From Mesenet sp031546805 (GTDB lineage: Bacteria; Pseudomonadota; Alphaproteobacteria; Rickettsiales; Anaplasmataceae): a stretch of DNA of 7,105 nucleotides. The DNA lies in contig JAVBJW010000059.1 in the NCBI GenBank assembly GCA_031546805.1, positions 1 through 7,105 of the forward strand, given 5' to 3'. The notes below the pieces were generated by a model, which worked only from the letters and a program-made list of their open reading frames with translations, was not told the DNA's origin and did not search any database. Numbering within the stretch: the stretch's first letter is position 1; every line of letters starts with the position of its first letter. The position numbers were made by a program, and so were the translations under genes. Shown here piece by piece: positions 1 through 5,837 of the stretch.

Positions 1-55
1 CTTTAGCATTAACGTTAGCGCCTTTTCTTACAACAATATATTTTCCCAGTTCCAT
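1..55 (-). CDS. Ankyrin-repeat protein, N-terminal fragment (partial)
   Basis: A minus-strand frame opens with an ATG at 53-55 and runs off the left edge after 18 codons. Its last visible residues, RKGANVNAK, are the typical end of an ankyrin repeat (the GADVNAK-type turn), and the preceding LGKYIVV resembles the second helix. Only part of one repeat is visible, so the true start could lie elsewhere and the 5' end of the repeat may be lost. It lies 95 bases downstream of the GT1 stop on the same strand. There is no clear Shine-Dalgarno before the ATG, and an in-frame stop directly precedes it. This may be a separate small ankyrin gene or the remains of an ankyrin tail once joined to GT1, as in GT2. 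Confidence 0.5.
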   Translation of the reverse strand, partial: MELGKYIVVRKGANVNAK

Positions 56-150
56 TTAGCAGTTAAACGCAGTAGTTTTAAGCCAAATTAATAAGAAAGT
101 AAAGAAATATCTTAAAACTCTTACCTTTATTAACCTTTTTATAAGCCAAT

Positions 151-1329
151 TTAAGAGATACAACATCCATAATTTTGTTGTTCCAGCCGTACATCATTTA
201 CGCTAGTTGCTGGTTTCTTTACCCTTAGTTCAGTGTTTTTGTACATCGCCTTAAAAATTTTATAGCATATAGAGTTGTTTCTATCTTTTTTATTAACATC
301 AGCATCTTCTGATACTACCCAACTATGGAATCTTTTACAACTAATTGTAACACAAACATAATTTAAACTTGAACCATTTGTCTTAACTGCATGAGCGAAT
401 CCTATTTTATCTTTTGTAATTAATTTGGATACTAATTTATATTTTTTATGTCCGTCTGTAGTATCATTTATTTTAGCCCTAGTTTTTCCTGAGGCCCTAT
501 CAACAATTAAGTCAGCAATGCTATTTGCAACACTGCAAAATGCTAAAGCATTTTGACATAGTTGATGGCTTCTAAATCCAAATCGAATTGAACCAATATT
601 AAATACTTTCTTTTTAATTTCACCCTGAATAATGCAGTTTTTAATATTTTCACAAGCATTAGTTAATACATAATTTTTAGATTCTGTAACTGCTGCAGTA
701 GAATAAAAAAAGAACTTAAATGCATTATGCGAACATATACTTCTGTTGTAACCTGATAATATTCCGTATGGAGCTTCTAATTGACCCATTCTATTCTTTG
801 GTACAATATCAAAATCAAAAAATATTGCTCCTTTACCTATATCTCCTTCTTTTACTTTTCTTGCTTCTATTACTCCTTGCTCTGCTTTAAGCAACATTAG
901 CGATCGCATCATGTCCAACCTAAACCCCATACGATTATCTGTATTTGGTAATTTTAAGTACTCAGTCATCTTCATATCTTCACCTTTATCTTCTACAGAG
1001 AGCATACTCGTATTAAATTCAAAATCGTATTCACTCCAATCTAATTGATTAAAATCTATTGCTTTGATATTTGGGGCAAGGTTTTCTAGCTCTTCCATTT
1101 GTTTATTTTGTTTTTCATCTAAAGTATCACCTAAGTAATATAGGCATATTAACCTATCAGGTTCTACTGTAGCCATATCTATAAGACGTTGACGATGTGG
1201 AAACGTTTTAGTATTAGGCAATGGATGCCTTCCTTCTTCTGCTTGCTCTTTTAAACGCTTAGGGTCAGATATAATCCACTGCATCAGTATTGGTGCATTT
1301 TTGTCAATGGTGGTTTTTGTTTCTGGCAT
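151..1329 (-). CDS. GT1: DxD glycosyltransferase-like protein with C-terminal CaaX-like motif
   Basis: An intact 392-residue protein that looks like a GT-A-fold glycosyltransferase of the 'sugar-binding region containing DXD motif' type, the group that includes large clostridial toxin catalytic domains and many effectors of intracellular bacteria. Residues 139-142 give the D-x-x-R signature (LDMMRSL), followed by GKGAIFFDFD, whose DFD (172-174) is the expected Mn/UDP-sugar ligand. The N-terminus (NAPILMQWI) and the segment IDFNQLDWSEYDFE (91-104) match GT2 (EAPIIVTWI; VDLHKYDWSEIDRE), so the two are paralogues. GT1 has about 11 extra residues between the D-x-x-R and DxD motifs. There is no signal peptide or membrane segment. 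The last four residues, CCIS, fit a CaaX box. The ATG at 1327-1329 is chosen because promoter-like boxes lie 32-59 bases upstream; the Shine-Dalgarno is weak. Substrate and sugar are unknown. The enzyme class is fairly secure; the effector role is inferred. Confidence 0.8.
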   Translation of the reverse strand: MPETKTTIDKNAPILMQWIISDPKRLKEQAEEGRHPLPNTKTFPHRQRLIDMATVEPDRLICLYYLGDTLDEKQNKQMEELENLAPNIKAIDFNQLDWSEYDFEFNTSMLSVEDKGEDMKMTEYLKLPNTDNRMGFRLDMMRSLMLLKAEQGVIEARKVKEGDIGKGAIFFDFDIVPKNRMGQLEAPYGILSGYNRSICSHNAFKFFFYSTAAVTESKNYVLTNACENIKNCIIQGEIKKKVFNIGSIRFGFRSHQLCQNALAFCSVANSIADLIVDRASGKTRAKINDTTDGHKKYKLVSKLITKDKIGFAHAVKTNGSSLNYVCVTISCKRFHSWVVSEDADVNKKDRNNSICYKIFKAMYKNTELRVKKPATSVNDVRLEQQNYGCCIS

Positions 1330-1344
1330 ATCTTTTTATTATCA

Positions 1345-1360
1345 AGTTAATATATTAACT
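1345..1360. promoter_or_regulatory. Perfect 16-bp palindrome at the GT1 transcription start
   Basis: AGTTAATATATTAACT is its own reverse complement. It directly abuts the putative -10 box and ends 15 bases before the GT1 start codon. That position suits a repressor operator, or a hairpin at the 5' end of the mRNA. A palindrome of similar core and placement lies before GT2. Confidence 0.45.
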
Positions 1361-1388
1361 ATTGTAACGCAAAACTTATTAATAACAA
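1361..1388 (-). promoter_or_regulatory. Candidate sigma-70-type promoter of GT1
   Basis: On the minus strand, TTGTTA (1383-1388) and TACAAT (1361-1366) are separated by 16 bases. The -10 box matches 5 of 6 consensus bases and the -35 box 4 of 6. Transcription would start about 24 bases before the GT1 ATG, inside the adjoining palindrome. The region is very AT-rich, so chance matches are possible. Confidence 0.5.
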
Positions 1389-1414
1389 GATAAAAAGTAC
1401 TAATATTTAAGTTA

Positions 1415-1663
1415 AATAGAACTTTACTTGGTTTTTCAGTTAGTTTTATCTGTTTAGCTAACTTGTCCTTCTAGATCTCTCCAGGACTTCTTAGCAACCA
1501 GCGAATCACGACTTAACTGTTTAAATTTAGATACTGATTGCATTGATGAGTCAAGTTGCCTAATTGTACTGCCTAAACGAGAAAGCTGTGTTGTACTGCC
1601 TGTCATAGTGCTACTAAAGCTACCATCTAATATGGCACCTATTTTTATTAAAAGTGTTGACAT
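1415..1663 (-). pseudogene. Phage tail tape-measure protein, N-terminal remnant (frameshifted)
   Basis: The first 69 codons (1454-1663) read as the beginning of a P2-like (gpT-type) tape-measure protein: IGAILDGSFSSTMTGSTTQL, then SRLGSTIRQLD and the K..W..LEGQV pattern. A stop follows at 1454-1456. From 1461, dropping one base (position 1462) restores the motif: LAKQIKLTEKPSKVL continues the usual 'LA.EI..TE.PSK.L' run of this family to about 1415. Real tape-measure proteins are many hundreds of residues long and set tail length, so this is a small truncated and frameshifted remnant. A good Shine-Dalgarno (GGAG at 1672-1675) precedes the ATG, inside the upstream gene, which overlaps it by 16 bases. 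The GT1 promoter lies just beyond the break, so GT1 appears to replace the rest of the gene. Confidence 0.75.
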
Positions 1664-1803
1664 TTGATTTTCTCCGCTGCTTTAAACCAAAGAATGAACT
1701 CTTCTATTTCCATGTCTAAAAACTGCTCAATCCCACCACAGAACTGAGCAATTAACCTTAACTCCTTTGTGATGGAAAAAAACCTCTTCCTGTATTTTGA
1801 CAT
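1648..1803 (-). CDS. Putative phage tail assembly protein (position of P2 gene E), 51 aa
   Basis: A 51-codon frame starts with the ATG at 1801-1803 and ends at 1648-1650, overlapping the tape-measure start. The middle reads LRLIAQFCGGIEQFLDMEIE, followed by EFILWFKAAEKIK. The short size, the '...EL..W...A' ending and the position directly before the tape measure match the GpE-type tail assembly chaperones of P2-like phages. The frame is open upstream of the ATG for a further 19 codons (EEIYKSSFCYQIEELDI before the M), so the protein may be longer or the upstream part may be decayed. In P2 the short gene E is extended by a -1 frameshift (E+E'); I see no convincing slippery site here. The identity rests mainly on gene order and is moderate. 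With its partners broken it is probably no longer functional. Confidence 0.5.
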   Translation of the reverse strand: MSKYRKRFFSITKELRLIAQFCGGIEQFLDMEIEEFILWFKAAEKIKCQHF

Positions 1804-1918
1804 AATATCCAATTCTTCAATTTGGTAACAGAAGCTAGATTTGTATATCTCTTCCTAAAAAGTTAATAAAATAAAAGTCTACATTATGACTAATTTTCTT
1901 GGTATTTTTATAAAATTA
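1804..1918. other. AT-rich spacer between tail remnant and toxin
   Basis: No gene is supported here apart from the possible 5' extension of the tail assembly frame down from about 1857. It separates the toxin pseudogene stop from the tail gene and is probably a decayed prophage junction. Confidence 0.4.
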
Positions 1919-2201
1919 TTAGCTTTGATAAGAATCTTTTCTGTGCTCAATTGAAGTAATAACTACAGTATGCTCTGATTTATCTATATAGTAGATTATG
2001 CGATATGTGCTTACTCGCAAGCTCCACTGTCCACTTAAGTTGTGTCGTAACGGTTTTTCCAAGTCCCATAGGATCAACTGTAAGACACTCCATTATTGCC
2101 TTTTTAATCATTAATTTTACTTTAGCTGGAAGTGCTGGAATATCTTTTGTTATTACAGACTCTGAATAATCTATATTATACGGGTTAATCCCAGAAGGCA
2201 T
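1919..2201 (-). pseudogene. RelE/ParE-type toxin, frameshifted
   Basis: The frame opens with an ATG at 2199-2201 and reads DYSESVITKDIPALPAKVK, then IKKAI..LTVDPMGLGK, which is the conserved N-terminal half of a RelE/ParE-superfamily mRNA-interferase or gyrase-directed toxin. After GLGK the frame goes wrong and the nominal ORF ends at 1980. Removing one A from the five-A run at 2054-2058 restores the family: GKPLRHNLSGQWSLRVSTYR, then IIYYIDKSEHTVVIT and IEHRKDSYQS, ending at a TAA at 1919-1921. The repaired protein is 93 residues, the normal RelE size, with the expected LRV..YRIIY strand and H-R near the end. The toxin start overlaps the antitoxin by 17 bases, the standard coupling. One homopolymer indel is the only lesion, so the inactivation looks recent, or it may be bypassed by slippage. 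Confidence 0.85.
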
Positions 2202-2385
2202 CCTGATGTTTCACCCTCTTTTCTTTATAACGTTCGTCAGCAATTTTAGATAATTCCATATCTTCAATTTCTTCTTCCATTAACTCGGTCAACAGTTTTA
2301 AAACAGATTTATTTTGAGACCGAGAGATATTAACAAGCAAATTATTTAATTGATTTACAAGACCCTCATGATTCATCTCAGCCAT
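2185..2385 (-). CDS. RelB-like antitoxin, intact
   Basis: A 66-residue acidic/basic mixed protein directly upstream of, and overlapping, the RelE-like toxin. Its C-terminal half, ELMEEEIEDMELSKIADERY, followed by a basic stretch and HQDAFWD, matches the toxin-neutralising tail of RelB/Phd-like antitoxins that pair with this toxin family ('..LSKIADER....KHEDVW'). The N-terminal half should hold the dimerisation and DNA-binding part. The ATG at 2383-2385 is preceded by a weak AGG; a second ATG four codons in is possible. A near-consensus promoter lies directly upstream. With the toxin frameshifted, the antitoxin could act only on related toxins elsewhere in the genome or in incoming DNA; that role is inference. 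Confidence 0.75.
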   Translation of the reverse strand: MAEMNHEGLVNQLNNLLVNISRSQNKSVLKLLTELMEEEIEDMELSKIADERYKEKRVKHQDAFWD

Positions 2386-2411
2386 GTGTTACCTGATTTA
2401 TAAGCTGAAAT

Positions 2412-2440
2412 AGTTTAACATTTTTACGTCATTTTGTCAA
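2412..2440 (-). promoter_or_regulatory. Strong promoter of the toxin-antitoxin operon
   Basis: On the minus strand a perfect -35 box TTGACA (2435-2440) is followed after 17 bases by TAAACT (2412-2417). The -10 box ends 26 bases before the antitoxin ATG. This is the best sigma-70-type promoter in the window and gives the module its own transcription, independent of the prophage tail genes. No clear operator palindrome is seen. Confidence 0.7.
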
Positions 2441-2446
2441 CTTTTA

Positions 2447-2658
2447 TCATATTCCTAAAGCTGCTTGTCCATCTGATCAACACCGTTAATCTTGCGAATC
2501 ATATTTTCAGCATCAATCTCGATTAATTCATTGCCATTAATGGTGAGTTTATAATAATGAGCGCTAACCATGCATTTAAGAGTTGCCTTTTCTCCAGGTT
2601 TCCAGCTACCAAAGTCAAATTCTCTAAATATTCCTCTTAAAATGAAAGTGTAAAACAA
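2447..2658 (-). pseudogene. Phage major tail tube protein (P2 FII-like), C-terminal remnant
   Basis: The frame 2455-2658 reads LRGIFREFDFGSWKPGEKAT, then YYKLTINGNELIEIDAENM and NGVDQ, which is the conserved C-terminal part of P2-like contractile tail tube proteins. Intact members are about 170 residues; only the last 60-odd survive. The apparent TTG start at 2656-2658 is not the true start. An in-frame stop and unrelated sequence lie just upstream, so the gene is cut at about 2650-2660. The nominal C-terminus is MDKQL at 2455, but in another frame the same bases read GQAALGI followed by a TGA at 2447-2449, which looks more like the usual LGL/LGI family ending, so a second small indel is likely. 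It precedes the tail assembly and tape-measure remnants in P2 order. Confidence 0.8.
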
Positions 2659-3604
2659 ATTCTAAGCACAGAATATCCATGGTATATTCGTTTGTATTAT
2701 GCATTAAAGACAAAAAAATCTAAGTTAGAAAAAGTAGAAAGAGCCATCAGTATAGTACAAGAGTTAGATAAATCTTTTGAGGAGAGTGCAGGTTATGCAA
2801 GCGCTGAACCATTTTTAAAAGAATTAGGAGAGATAGAAGAAAAAGATGAAGTTAGGTTAAATGAGAAATTCTTTAAGAGATTACATGAAATAAGAAATGA
2901 TAAATCAGGAAATATGTTAACATTTGAAGAATTGGTAGGAGAAATCATTGGCAGCAAAAAAGAGCATATAAACAATGAGAAGATAAAAGCAGCTACCATT
3001 GATCTTTCTATAAAAGACATAAATAGTGGTTTAAAAATCCTTGATTTAGAAGGAAAATTAGAAAAATCAAATGTACAGAATCAAAGTATGGCAACGAAGC
3101 TAACCTCGTCAGAAGCAAAGGTAGAGGAAGAGAGAGCGGCTAAAGAAGAGGGCAGAAGCAGAGAAAAAAGCTATGAGAAGAATTATGAGAGAAGCAAGTA
3201 AAAGAAGTATATCATTAGAAGAAGATGATGAAGAGTTTTTCATTGCTCAGTTTAAATTAGTAGTGTTGTACGAAAGTTTGAAAGGTAAGTATCAGAATCT
3301 AGCTCATGAGTGTGTTCAGCTGCGGAAGGAACTAACAGGTTGTAAAGTAATTGTTGATCGTGCAATGGAAAATCCTCAGGAGAAACCAACATTTGAGAAT
3401 GAAAAGATTGAAGAGTTTAAACGTGATACGTTATCTAAGGTAGTACAAGCTAGAGAAGCTGCAGTTAATGAAAGACAGTTTATAGAAGATAAGAAAGTAG
3501 TAATGGAAGAGATGGTGGAGAGAGTTCAAATATTTGCAGCACCTAATTCGAAACTGAATGACACAAGCTTAAAACCTCAAGCTGGACCATCTTGGCAAAT
3601 GTAA
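2641..3604 (+). pseudogene. Coiled-coil protein of unknown function, 5'-truncated and split by a frameshift
   Basis: The first part (open from 2641, TTG at 2692, stop 3199-3201) and the second part (ATG 3173 to 3604) overlap in different frames. Both are Glu/Lys-rich and helical. If one G of the GGG at 3150-3152 is removed, they join seamlessly as ERAAKEEAEAEKKAMRRIMR followed by EASKRS, a regular heptad-like coiled coil. The whole would then be about 320 residues: a helical N-terminal region, a coiled coil at roughly 3025-3215, and a C-terminal region ending PQAGPSWQM. Codons before the TTG (VKQILSTEYPWYIRLYYALK) also look coding, and no ATG exists before residue 75, so the true start appears lost at the junction with the tail tube remnant. 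I do not recognise the family. It could be a structural or secreted protein. Fragment expression from TTG or the internal ATG cannot be excluded. Confidence 0.6.
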
Positions 3605-3639
3605 AAAAGGTGTTACTTGTTATATTTCAAATCTTCCAG

Positions 3640-3663
3640 TCATGCCAAGTTTTGGTGATTTTT
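3640..3663 (+). terminator. Weak intrinsic-terminator-like hairpin after the coiled-coil gene
   Basis: TCA and CCAA (3640-3642, 3645-3648) pair with TTGG and TGA (3652-3658) with a two-base bulge and a GTT loop, followed by five T. The stem is short and bulged, so support is weak. Confidence 0.25.
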
Positions 3664-3667
3664 AAAT

Positions 3668-3697
3668 TTGACGTACTCTGTAAAATAGTATTGTAAT
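3668..3697 (+). promoter_or_regulatory. Candidate promoter before the gene at 3715
   Basis: TTGACG (3668-3673), five of six bases of the -35 consensus, is followed after 18 bases by TGTAAT (3692-3697). The start codon at 3715 is 17 bases further on, leaving a short leader and no good Shine-Dalgarno. Confidence 0.35.
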
Positions 3698-3714
3698 AAA
3701 ATTCATACTAAAGA

Positions 3715-4162
3715 ATGAATATCTTCATATTAGATAAAGATCCAGTAATTGCAGCACAAATGTTATGTGATAAACATGTAGTAAAAATGCCTCTTGAAAC
3801 TGCTCAGCTATTATGTAGCGTATTTTGGGTATCACTCAACAATCAGATAAGCTTACTTCAAATTCCGTATAAATTAACTCATATCCTTGTTCAATATGGA
3901 GCAGACAATCACAAGGAAACTTTAGCTGGTTAATAGAGTATGGTATTGCTATATGTAAAGTTTAGATATAATAAAATTCACAAGTCAGAAAAAAATTGGT
4001 GCAGTAATAATCAAAGCAGGTTGGTATTTAAGGATTACAACTTTTGTTCAAGCAATCCCCGAGCAATATAAAGAAAAAAGTGCAATAAAAGCATATAGGA
4101 CATATTACTTGCAAGAAAAATATCATTTTGCTAAATGGGAAAGAGGGAGAAATATGGTTTAA
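3715..4162 (+). pseudogene. Conserved phage/bacterial 'CDKHVVKM' family protein, multiply frameshifted
   Basis: The protein opens MNIFILDKDPVIAAQMLCDK, then HVVKMPLETAQLLCSV..W, the characteristic start of a family widespread in phages and bacteria whose function I cannot name with confidence. The nominal ORF stops at 3931-3933, but homologous sequence continues in other frames. From 3885: PCSIWSRQSQGNFSWLIEYG, then IAICK. From 3964: RYNKIHKSEKNWC. From 4034: ITTFVQAIPEQYKEKSAIKA, then YRTYYLQEKYHFAKWERGR, ending at a TAA at 4160-4162. The last block is the typical 'AMPEQYK...AYR.YY..EK..FA.W' ending of the family. At least three disruptions are needed (near 3883, 3960 and between about 4000 and 4034), with small deletions at the first two. 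This is a plain pseudogene of a once complete gene of about 150 residues, probably phage-derived. Confidence 0.75.
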
Positions 4163-4327
4163 AGATATACAAATTTAGTTATACCAAACAAGACTTGATA
4201 TGACAAATGTAAATTAGGATTTTACTAAAATATCAATTTTTTAAATTAATCTCTTTAACTATAAAAGTCAAAAACTTCACCAAATTGCAAGGTATTTAAT
4301 TTTAATTATTTTTAATTAATTTACTAA

Positions 4328-4333
4328 TATAAT
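4328..4333 (+). promoter_or_regulatory. Candidate -10 box of GT2
   Basis: A perfect TATAAT lies 28 bases before the GT2 start codon. No good -35 box is found 16-18 bases upstream (ATTATT/TTATTT), so the promoter may need an activator or be a chance match in AT-rich DNA. Confidence 0.4.
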
Positions 4334-4334
4334 A

Positions 4335-4352
4335 TATCTTAATATTAAGATA
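4335..4352. promoter_or_regulatory. Perfect 18-bp palindrome between the -10 box and GT2 start
   Basis: TATCTTAATATTAAGATA is perfectly self-complementary. It begins one base after the TATAAT, and its last base is the A of the AGG that is the best Shine-Dalgarno (4352-4354). It could be an operator over the transcription start or an mRNA hairpin that partly hides the ribosome site. Placement matches the palindrome before GT1. Confidence 0.5.
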
Positions 4353-4361
4353 GGTAAATTA

Positions 4362-5837
4362 ATGATAAACGATGAATTAAGATTATCAAATGAAGCTCCT
4401 ATAATAGTCACATGGATTCCAAAAACACTAGGAGCGTCATTGCCAGATGGTAAAAATAGCAAACTCAACTATTTAGATATATTAGTAAATCATAAAAAAA
4501 AGAATAAAGAGGACAGAGAGATATATCTAGTAGTAAATGGTCCAGGGTTTAATCCAGATCAAATAGAAGAGTTAGAAGATCAATTGAAAAGGAGCAAGGT
4601 AGATGGAATATACATTGTAGATTTGCATAAATATGATTGGAGTGAAATAGATCGAGAATGGAGGTTAGATAATAAGTCTATAAGTATTCAAAAATACTAT
4701 GAGAATATGTATAATATGGCAGATAAGGAAAGAACATATTTTGCTATTGAAATAGATACTTTCAGATTGGTAGCTCTTGCTCTTTTAGAACAATTTACAA
4801 AACAAAAAGGCGGAATATACATAGACTTTGATTCTTTAAGTGCTATTGATGGTCATATCGGCAAAAATATTACAATTCCTAAAGGAATATTGCTTGGAGG
4901 TATCGGTGTGTCTTTTCACAATCAAACAGGAAATCTATTAAAAGTTAATTCAGAAAAGTTGGAATTTTTACAAGCTTTAGGTCGTAATTATGAGAGTAAA
5001 GTAGTTAATGTAGATCTGAATAATAACTTAATTGCAATTAATAACCCAACTACAGCAGTTAACATTATATTTAAATATAATGATGAATTATTAAGTCAAA
5101 GCCAAATGTGTAGTAAGATAAAAACACGTTTATCTTCAATCATAAATGAAAAAAAGGATCAATTAACAACTGGAAAGAAAGAAGGTATCGAAAAGTTTAT
5201 TTCAGATATTGATAATAATGGAATAAAAGCGCTATATGATATCAACAATTTCAAATATATCGTTATGGACGGTGTTGACATGAATGTAGCTCAAACAAGT
5301 ACTGTTAATATGGTAACAGCCAAAAAAGTAAGCGAATGTATGCAATTTTCTTTTGGATGTAATAATGGTAATTACTGTCAAGGTAAAAGTGATCTATCTT
5401 GGACAAAAGAAAATTTACATAAAAAAGATAGCAAGACACCTTCTGAATTATTAGTAAATAAACAAAATGTTACAGATGAGGATAGTAAAATACAATTAAA
5501 TATTGCTCATGTACAAGATAATGTGGAATCAACAATAGAGCTATTTGCTGCTGCTAAGGAAGGAAACGTTAAGCGTGCACAAGAAGCTATATCATTAGGA
5601 GCTGATGTTAATGCTAAGGGTAATAATGAAAAACCACTTCTATACCATGCGATTCGATATAGCAGTGTAGCAATAGTTAAACTTCTTATTGAAAATGGAG
5701 CTGATCTTAATCTTACAGACAAGGAAGGTAATACACCTCTAGATATAGCTAAGGGGAGAATGATAAATCCAAAAATATGCCAGCTGCTTGATGATTTAAA
5801 AATAGAGCCAGTAAACAAACAACGGAGAATTAATTAG
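4362..5837 (+). CDS. GT2: DxD glycosyltransferase-like domain fused to ankyrin repeats
   Basis: An intact 491-residue protein. Residues 1-160 are the GT1-like catalytic core: EAPIIVTWIPKTLG near the N-terminus, VDLHKYDWSEIDRE (86-99), then D132-x-x-R135 (IDTFRLVALALL) and KGGIYIDFD with DFD at 155-157, the metal/sugar-nucleotide motif of TcdA/TcdB-like and DXD-type glycosyltransferases. IPKGILLGG (172-180) parallels APYGILSG in GT1. The middle (about 190-385) is not recognised and has several Cys at 326-339. Residues about 391-480 carry ankyrin repeats: LFAAAKEGNVKRAQEAISLG, ADVNAKG, then AIVKLLIENGADLNLTDKEG and NTPLDIAKG. No signal peptide or membrane helix is seen. The basic C-terminus (NKQRRIN) would suit type IV secretion, but that is inference. 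The ATG at 4362 has AGG seven bases upstream. Likely role: a host-directed effector whose ankyrins choose the target. Substrate is unknown. Confidence 0.82.
   Translation: MINDELRLSNEAPIIVTWIPKTLGASLPDGKNSKLNYLDILVNHKKKNKEDREIYLVVNGPGFNPDQIEELEDQLKRSKVDGIYIVDLHKYDWSEIDREWRLDNKSISIQKYYENMYNMADKERTYFAIEIDTFRLVALALLEQFTKQKGGIYIDFDSLSAIDGHIGKNITIPKGILLGGIGVSFHNQTGNLLKVNSEKLEFLQALGRNYESKVVNVDLNNNLIAINNPTTAVNIIFKYNDELLSQSQMCSKIKTRLSSIINEKKDQLTTGKKEGIEKFISDIDNNGIKALYDINNFKYIVMDGVDMNVAQTSTVNMVTAKKVSECMQFSFGCNNGNYCQGKSDLSWTKENLHKKDSKTPSELLVNKQNVTDEDSKIQLNIAHVQDNVESTIELFAAAKEGNVKRAQEAISLGADVNAKGNNEKPLLYHAIRYSSVAIVKLLIENGADLNLTDKEGNTPLDIAKGRMINPKICQLLDDLKIEPVNKQRRIN

Noticed and set aside
2054..2058. 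Programmed ribosomal frameshift in the toxin gene
   Set aside because: Five A alone, without a recognisable stimulatory element, is not a convincing recoding signal, and neighbouring genes show the same type of indel decay. Slippage is kept only as a possibility.
2793..3020. Minus-strand 75-codon frame with hydrophobic, membrane-like composition
   Set aside because: It lies wholly opposite the coiled-coil gene, and its Phe/Leu/Ser-rich make-up is what the complement of Glu/Lys-rich codons produces.
4163..4327. Possible gene between the pseudogene and GT2
   Set aside because: All frames are short and stop-rich on both strands; this looks like plain AT-rich upstream DNA.
5507..5818. Minus-strand 103-codon frame opposite the GT2 C-terminus
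   Set aside because: The opposite strand carries clear ankyrin repeats; the antisense frame has no recognisable motif.
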